Shown here in pieces: positions 15,586 through 19,142 of a DNA stretch of 19,142 nucleotides (position 1 is the stretch's first letter; every line of letters starts with the position of its first letter). The translations under genes and the position numbers were made by a program. Source of the stretch: JAEDES01 sp964470055 (lineage in GTDB: Bacteria > Bacillota_I > Bacilli_A > RF39 > UBA660). A model generated the notes under the pieces. The model did not search any database and had not been told where the DNA came from. It saw nothing but the letters and a program-made list of their open reading frames with translations. The stretch spans positions 1-19,142 of the forward strand of contig CAYXZZ010000028.1 of the NCBI GenBank assembly GCA_964470055.1. The letters run 5' to 3'.

Positions 15586-16684
15586 TTATAATCCCCTTTT
15601 TAAATTACTTTCAATAAATAAATCTATATCTCCATCTAAAACTTTAGATACATTACTTGTTTCTTCGTTGGTACGGTGATCTTTAACCATTGAATAAGGA
15701 TGCATTACATAACTTCTTATTTGTGATCCAAATTCAATGTTTTTTTGACTTCCTTTTATGGCGTTTAGTTCTTGTGTTTGTTCTTCTAACTTTTTTATTA
15801 ATAGTTTGTTTCTTAAAACTTTCATAGCTTGTTCTTTATTTTGAATTTGGCTTCGTTCATTTTGACAGGTTACTACGATTTTAGTTGGTAGATGGGTAAT
15901 TCTTACTGCAGAATCTGTAGTGTTTACACCTTGTCCACCGCAACCACTAGAACGATAAACATCTATTTTTAAATCTTTTTCATCTATCTCAATTGTATTA
16001 TCTTGCTCTATTTCTGGCGTTACTTCAATGGATGCAAAAGAGGTATGGCGACGATTATTTGAATCAAACGGAGAAAGTCTTACTAGACGATGAACTCCTT
16101 TTTCACTTTTTAAATAGCCATAAGCATTTGTGCCCTTTATTCTAATAGAAGCACTTTTAATGCCGGACGTTTCTCCATCTTGATAGTCAAGAAGTTCAAC
16201 TTTATAATTTTTCTTTTCACAATATCGTATATACATTCTGTATAACATCATAGCCCAGTCACAGGCTTCAGTTCCTCCGGCTCCTGAGTGAACTTCTAAA
16301 ATGCAATCTAATTTATCGTAAGGCCCATTTAGTAGTAATAATAAATTTAGTTTTTCTAATTCTTCGACTAAAGATATGGCTTCTGTTTCTACTTGTTCTT
16401 CAGAAGACATATCTTCTTCTAATTCTAATAGTTCAAGTAATTCTATGTTATCATGAATTCTATTTTTTAGTTGCTCGATAGTTTGAATTAAACTTTTCTT
16501 GTCATTTAATTCTTTCAAGATTTTCTCTGCAGATTGTCTATCATTCCAAAAACCATCAACTTCTGTTTGTTGTTGTAAAAGAGTTAGTTCTTGCTTTTTG
16601 GAATCGATGTCAAAGTGACCTCCATAAGTTAGTAACTTCTTCAAGATTTTTTTCTAAAGTTTTTTTTATCTCTTTTTTTTCCAT
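15586..16684 (-). CDS. prfB: Peptide chain release factor 2, expressed by programmed +1 frameshift
   Basis: RF2 ends translation at UGA and UAA. The true start is ATG at 16684 with AAGGAG upstream. The first 24 codons end ...TNLWRSL, then an in-frame TGA (16612-16610) is bypassed by a +1 shift, giving ...WRSL-DIDSKKQEL. The full product is about 365 residues, the normal RF2 length. Motifs are SPF (stop-codon recognition, in VRLSPFDSNNRRH), GGQ in SSGCGGQGVNTTDSAVR (peptidyl-tRNA hydrolysis), and the class I release factor core. The reading frame that begins at 16644 with MKKLLTYGGHF is a shadow of the real N terminus. The two YitT genes follow directly. Confidence 0.96.
16609..16623 (-). promoter_or_regulatory. 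prfB +1 frameshift site
   Basis: The minus strand reads GGAGG TCA CTT TGA C. The internal Shine-Dalgarno-like GGAGG lies three bases before the slippery CTT, exactly as in the E. coli site, and TGA C is the poor termination context. This gives autoregulation: low RF2 favours the shift. Confidence 0.93.
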
Positions 16685-16739
16685 ATTATCTTTCTCCTTA
16701 GTTTGGCTTATTTTTGTTATTTTATTCGTTTACAGCATT

Positions 16740-16768
16740 AGTCTAACATACTTTGTTTTTTTATACAA
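16740..16768 (-). promoter_or_regulatory. prfB promoter
   Basis: The minus strand reads TTGTAT (16768-16763), 17 bases, then TAGACT (16745-16740), with TG one base before it (TGTTAGACT). It leaves about 50 bases of leader before the prfB ATG. Confidence 0.6.
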
Positions 16769-16796
16769 TTGATTAGGTTTAAGAATTTTGTATACT
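16769..16796 (+). promoter_or_regulatory. Promoter of the candidate small RNA
   Basis: TTGATT (16769-16774), 16 bases, then TATACT (16791-16796). A TATAAT at 16800-16805 is an alternative -10. The -35 directly abuts the -35 of prfB on the other strand. Confidence 0.55.
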
Positions 16797-16802
16797 TTTT
16801 AT

Positions 16803-16895
16803 AATAAGTGCATATATTATTAGTGAGGAAGGTTCACTGATGAGTGTGAAGATCCTCTATAAATAGATTGGGACTTTAATTAGTCCCTTTTATGT
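16803..16895 (+). ncRNA. Candidate small RNA, about 90 nt, function unknown
   Basis: A plus-strand promoter and an intrinsic terminator bracket about 90 bases with no reading frame and no plus-strand gene downstream. Hairpin 1 pairs GAGGA (16825-16829) with TCCTC (16853-16857) and, past an AGG/GA internal loop, TTCAC (16833-16837) with GTGAA (16846-16850); its apical loop is TGATGAGT. Hairpin 2 is the terminator GGGACT (16870-16875)/AGTCCC (16882-16887) with TTTTA after it. I could not match it to a known family: it lacks the SRP RNA tetraloop helix, 6S features or a hammerhead core. Confidence 0.5.
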
Positions 16896-16897
16896 GA

Positions 16898-16949
16898 AAA
16901 AAGACCTGTATTTGAATGGATTACTTTGGCATTCATATAAGGTCTTTTT
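16898..16949. terminator. Terminator of the L,D-transpeptidase gene, bidirectional
   Basis: AAAAAGACCT (16898-16907) pairs with AGGTCTTTTT (16940-16949), with an inner TGAATG/CATTCA stem (16913-16918 with 16930-16935). T-runs leave the stem on both strands. It lies 18 bases past the transpeptidase stop codon. Confidence 0.85.
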
Positions 16950-16967
16950 GTTTTTTGGTTTAAAATT

Positions 16968-18371
16968 TTATTTGTGGACAATGACTGTATCACCAACTTT
17001 GACTTTTTCATAGATTTTTTCGGTTATTTTAGGAGGAATATTTATACAACCATGACTTCCACCGGAATGATAACTTTCAGTTCCAAATACACTTCTCCAC
17101 GCAGCATCATGTAATCCTTCTCCACCGTTATATGGCATCCAATAATCAACATGAGCATTGTAGGTTTTTCCATCTGTTAAATATCTATCTGTTTCTTTTG
17201 AATAAATATGGAATAATCCTGTATCTGATGGCGTGCTATCTTTTCCCGTTGTTACTGGAGTTATATATAGTAATTCATCATTATTATATAAGTATAGTTG
17301 TTGTGCACTCTTATCAACGACTACATAGGTATCTTCTAAATCTCTAGTATATTCTTTGCTAACAAATCCAAAGGTATGGTCGTTTGTTAGAATGAAATAC
17401 CAATCATCGTATTCCCCTATAACTCGGACTGTTTCAAATCTTTCTAATTGACCTATTTGGTCATAATCAGTGCTGTTTCCTTTTCTAATGTTTAAAGTTG
17501 CATTGGAATAAACTACTTTTTGTACACCTAGATCATCTAAATTTAAATCTGGATATTGTTCTTGAGCAAGTTCTAGTAGCGATTTAGTGTAGTCACTGTT
17601 GATGTAGCCAAGTTGACCATTATATTTTACTAGTAACCAACCATTGTCTACTTCTGCAACAACTTCTAATTCTGTATTCTTTTTAAAATTATTAAGTTGT
17701 TTAGAATTTCCGGTAGGTTGATCACGCATATTTAACTCTGTTGTGGTTAAGACAATATCATTTTTAATTTGATGTTTGTACTCTGTTTCATATGTTTCAT
17801 CGGTATATGATAAGTAATCTCTACATATATAACCAATCTGATCGTTTGTTCTTACTAAATCCCAGTTGTTATCACATGACAAGATTCTATAAGCTGCCTC
17901 TCCTAGTTCTAAGTTTCCTATTATAATAGAGTCTGTTGTGTTACCAGAACGGATATTTACTTTTGTTGTTGCATGCACCATTATGTCATCAATGGGTGAC
18001 TCTATTTGTGGTTCTGTCTGTGGGATTGTTACTTCTGGAACTGTTTCAATTGGTTGTGTTGTTTCTTCAATTGGAGATTCAGTAGTTGCGGGAATAGTCT
18101 CTTGAGTTTTGGTTTCTTCTGTTGATATTGTTTCTTCTTTTGGAACTGCCACTGTTGACGGTGGGACAACTATTCCTTCAAAAATGTCTTCGTCATCTTC
18201 TGATGTAGTATGCTCAGAATTTCCAACTTCTGATGTTGGTGGATAAAATTCTGGTAAGGGTGCTTTTTCTTTTAATTTTCCCTCTATTTCTTTTAAATCC
18301 ATTTCACAGCTGGTAACAAACATACCGCATGAAATGATCATTGCTAGTAATTTAATTTTACTTTTACTCAT
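16968..18371 (-). CDS. L,D-transpeptidase (YkuD) lipoprotein with three SH3-like domains
   Basis: From the ATG at 18371 the product has 467 residues. A lipoprotein signal ends in VTSC (Cys22), so it is tethered to the outer face of the membrane. Residues about 35-125 are a disordered Thr/Glu/Pro-rich linker. Three bacterial SH3 domains follow (about 130-190, 207-266, 285-345), each with an L/VN(I/M)R motif and GW/NWD..V core, for wall binding. The C-terminal YkuD domain (about 347-467) carries LHDAAWR and SHGCINI with catalytic Cys442 and His440; it makes L,D cross-links or attaches proteins to the wall. GAGGTG lies six bases before this ATG, and an upstream GTG overlaps that site. A strong promoter precedes it, and its own terminator makes it a single-gene unit. 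Confidence 0.94.
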   Translation of the reverse strand: MSKSKIKLLAMIISCGMFVTSCEMDLKEIEGKLKEKAPLPEFYPPTSEVGNSEHTTSEDDEDIFEGIVVPPSTVAVPKEETISTEETKTQETIPATTESPIEETTQPIETVPEVTIPQTEPQIESPIDDIMVHATTKVNIRSGNTTDSIIIGNLELGEAAYRILSCDNNWDLVRTNDQIGYICRDYLSYTDETYETEYKHQIKNDIVLTTTELNMRDQPTGNSKQLNNFKKNTELEVVAEVDNGWLLVKYNGQLGYINSDYTKSLLELAQEQYPDLNLDDLGVQKVVYSNATLNIRKGNSTDYDQIGQLERFETVRVIGEYDDWYFILTNDHTFGFVSKEYTRDLEDTYVVVDKSAQQLYLYNNDELLYITPVTTGKDSTPSDTGLFHIYSKETDRYLTDGKTYNAHVDYWMPYNGGEGLHDAAWRSVFGTESYHSGGSHGCINIPPKITEKIYEKVKVGDTVIVHK

Positions 18372-18395
18372 TGTGTTCACCTCAAATGTGAAAAT

Positions 18396-18424
18396 ATATT
18401 ATCTCAAAAAAATTTAAATGTCAA
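18396..18424 (-). promoter_or_regulatory. L,D-transpeptidase promoter
   Basis: The minus strand has a perfect -35 TTGACA (18424-18419), 17 bases, and -10 TAATAT (18401-18396), 24 bases before the ATG. It is the best -35/-10 pair on the minus strand. Confidence 0.75.
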
Positions 18425-18560
18425 TAATCGTAGTTTTGAATTTTATTATTTCTCATTGAATAATTTTAGATAAAGATTGTATTCCTATTTCTAAAGAAAT
18501 TAGAAAGCCTTATAAAGTTATGAATATAGGTTCTAGTGGTTTGAGATTTAATAATTGCCT
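18425..18560. other. Non-coding or decayed stretch
   Basis: No gene with a start and ribosome site is visible. The plus strand has a 42-codon open stretch (about 18454-18585, including CIPISKEIRKPYKVMNIG and ending GRTCRKF) without an upstream start or known motif. The minus strand may hold further decayed RhuM sequence. Confidence 0.3.
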
Positions 18561-18771
18561 TTATGGTCGAACTTGTCGGAAATTTTGACATGTTGAATTC
18601 TTATCTAATTCTTTTTCAGCATAAATATTATTTATATGTTCAATAATATTTTTCTAGATGTTAAAGATAATTCTGCCATTTGTCGTTGCAATAGCCATAC
18701 TGTTTCATCTTCAAGTTTTACGTCTATTTTTGTTTTACCATCTTCTAATTGATATATTACTATATTTTTTT
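18561..18771 (-). pseudogene. RhuM-family (virulence RhuM/Fic-associated) remnant, frameshifted
   Basis: The minus strand reads IVIYQLEDGKTKIDVKLEDE then TVWLLQRQMAELSLTSRK, matching the start of RhuM proteins (family: EDG...I.V.LEDETVWLTQ.QMAELF..). After a run of five A's near 18650 the frame ends, and the next frame continues IIEHINNIYAEKELDKNSTC then QNFRQVR, matching the following HI.NI..E.ELD.NS.. segment. One added A restores the reading. The match then stops at a TAA (18561), and no start codon remains at the 5' end. RhuM proteins have an ill-defined role and are common on mobile islands. Confidence 0.75.
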
Positions 18772-18800
18772 CCTATTAAAAACTTATCTTTTTAAATTTA

Positions 18801-18840
18801 AAAGGTGTCAACACATTATTGCTTGTTTACACCTTTATTT
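18801..18840. terminator. Imperfect hairpin, possible terminator
   Basis: AAAGGTGT (18801-18808) pairs with ACACCTTT (18829-18836). After one mismatch AACA/TGTT extends the stem. ATTTTA follows on the plus strand and TTTAAATTT on the minus strand. It lies between the SEC-C fragment and the RhuM remnant. Confidence 0.5.
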
Positions 18841-18921
18841 TACTACATATTTTTAATATTTTGTGGACAAGTTAGTAAAGTTCGGACCAATTTATAATTT
18901 TTATTTTTCCCTTATTTTATT

Positions 18922-19020
18922 TTACTTTCCACAGCATTGCTTATATTTCTTTCCACTACCACATGTTCGACCACTTTTAGTATTATTTGTATTATATAAT
19001 ATTATGTGTTCTTTATTTAC
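18922..19020 (-). pseudogene. C-terminal SEC-C zinc-motif fragment
   Basis: The minus-strand frame ends GRTCGSGKKYKQCCGK and a stop. This is the SEC-C motif (family: GRNDPCPCGSGKKYKKCCG) found at the end of SecA and in several small proteins. The first cysteine segment NDPCP is reduced to T, so one of the four zinc ligands is lost. Upstream the frame is open only to a TAA before 19020 and has no start. Part of that stretch (HIILYNTN) is encoded by repeat copy 1. secA precedes prfB in Bacillus, so a secA origin is possible, but any SEC-C protein would fit. Confidence 0.65.
18987..19010 (+). repeat. 24-nt direct repeat, copy 1
   Basis: It begins TTGTATTATA and ends AATATTATGTGTT. It differs from copy 2 (19059-19082) by one base at position 11 (T instead of C). 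The two copies start 72 bases apart. Confidence 0.8.
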
Positions 19021-19041
19021 TTAGTAGTTCTGGGAAGTTCT

Positions 19042-19051
19042 ATATTATGTG
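19042..19051 (+). repeat. Partial repeat unit, 10 nt
   Basis: ATATTATGTG is identical to the core of the two 24-nt copies (18999-19008 and 19071-19080) and lies between them. Confidence 0.5.
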
Positions 19052-19058
19052 ATACTAG

Positions 19059-19082
19059 TTGTATTATACAATATTATGTGTT
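19059..19082 (+). repeat. 24-nt direct repeat, copy 2
   Basis: It has 23 of 24 bases identical to copy 1. In this copy TTGTAT/ATACAA forms an odd-centred palindrome at its left end. Confidence 0.8.
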
Positions 19083-19092
19083 TTTCTTTTTT

Positions 19093-19121
19093 TTGCAAAC
19101 AAATTGCAAACATTGTTTGCA
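19093..19121 (+). repeat. TTGCAAAC direct and inverted repeat cluster
   Basis: TTGCAAAC occurs at 19093-19100 and 19104-19111, and its inverse GTTTGCA at 19115-19121. TGCAAA (19105-19110) and TTTGCA (19116-19121) can form a small hairpin. The spacing of 11 bases between the direct copies is about one helical turn, as in many operators. What it serves lies beyond the window. Confidence 0.5.
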
Positions 19122-19142
19122 TTCGTTCTCCATAAAAATTAT

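Noticed and set aside
15586..16644. prfB starting at 16644
   Set aside because: This frame start lies in the zero frame's coding sequence in the wrong phase; the frameshift model from 16684 gives the normal RF2 N terminus.
16803..16895. SRP RNA or hammerhead ribozyme
   Set aside because: GGAAGG and CTGATGA words are present, but the SRP domain IV helix and asymmetric loop are missing, and no GAAA core strand completes a hammerhead.
18454..18585. Plus-strand 42-codon open stretch as a small gene
   Set aside because: No start codon at its beginning, no ribosome site, no recognised motif, and it overlaps the RhuM remnant on the other strand.
18987..19121. CRISPR array
   Set aside because: There are only two full copies, no regular spacer series, the repeats are very A+T-rich and there are no cas genes.

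Overview
The window comes from a low-G+C, walled member of the Bacillota, probably a gut-type Bacilli or Erysipelotrichia-like lineage. That placement is an inference. It rests on the A+T-rich codon use, strong Shine-Dalgarno sites, a S-box leader on metK, a PBP5-type carboxypeptidase, an L,D-transpeptidase, FtsEX, and an intact release factor 2. RF2 carries its own in-frame UGA frameshift site, so UGA is read as stop and this is not a code-4 mollicute. All genes except metK and one candidate small RNA lie on the minus strand. The text below follows minus-strand transcription blocks in window order.

1-1690: a translationally coupled pair (an unrecognised protein, then an aminoglycoside-phosphotransferase-like kinase) with its own extended -10 promoter. 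It is visibly more A+T-rich than its neighbours and looks accessory. 1686-5256: uvrB, a degenerate YfiH/PgeF-like protein and a radical SAM/SPASM-like protein in one tight operon, bounded by intrinsic terminators. 5334-7148: a PepV-type M20 dipeptidase behind a DUF1653 gene. 7165-8472 (plus strand): promoter, compact SAM riboswitch with terminator, metK and a bidirectional terminator. 8462-10885: a D-Ala-D-Ala carboxypeptidase, a decayed ABC exporter ATPase and a Nudix hydrolase.

10938-13790: ftsE-ftsX-M23 peptidase, three overlapping genes forming a classic septal hydrolase-activation module (membrane ATPase complex plus coiled-coil murein hydrolase). The hydrolase has eight cysteines in its extracellular part. 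13807-16768: prfB (with +1 frameshift) followed by two tandem YitT-family membrane proteins. prfB close to ftsEX, with a YitT-type protein nearby, resembles the Bacillus arrangement. 16769-16891 (plus strand): a candidate small RNA whose promoter abuts the prfB promoter back to back. 16898-18424: a lipoprotein L,D-transpeptidase with three SH3-like repeats.

18425-19142 is a decayed region. It holds a frameshifted RhuM-family remnant, a C-terminal SEC-C zinc-motif fragment, a 24-nt near-identical direct repeat and a cluster of TTGCAAAC words. No tRNA, rRNA, CRISPR array or intact transposase was seen. No convincing new multi-gene system was found. The most unusual items are the P4-less SAM riboswitch with a predictable antiterminator, the candidate small RNA, and the coupled unknown protein/kinase pair.
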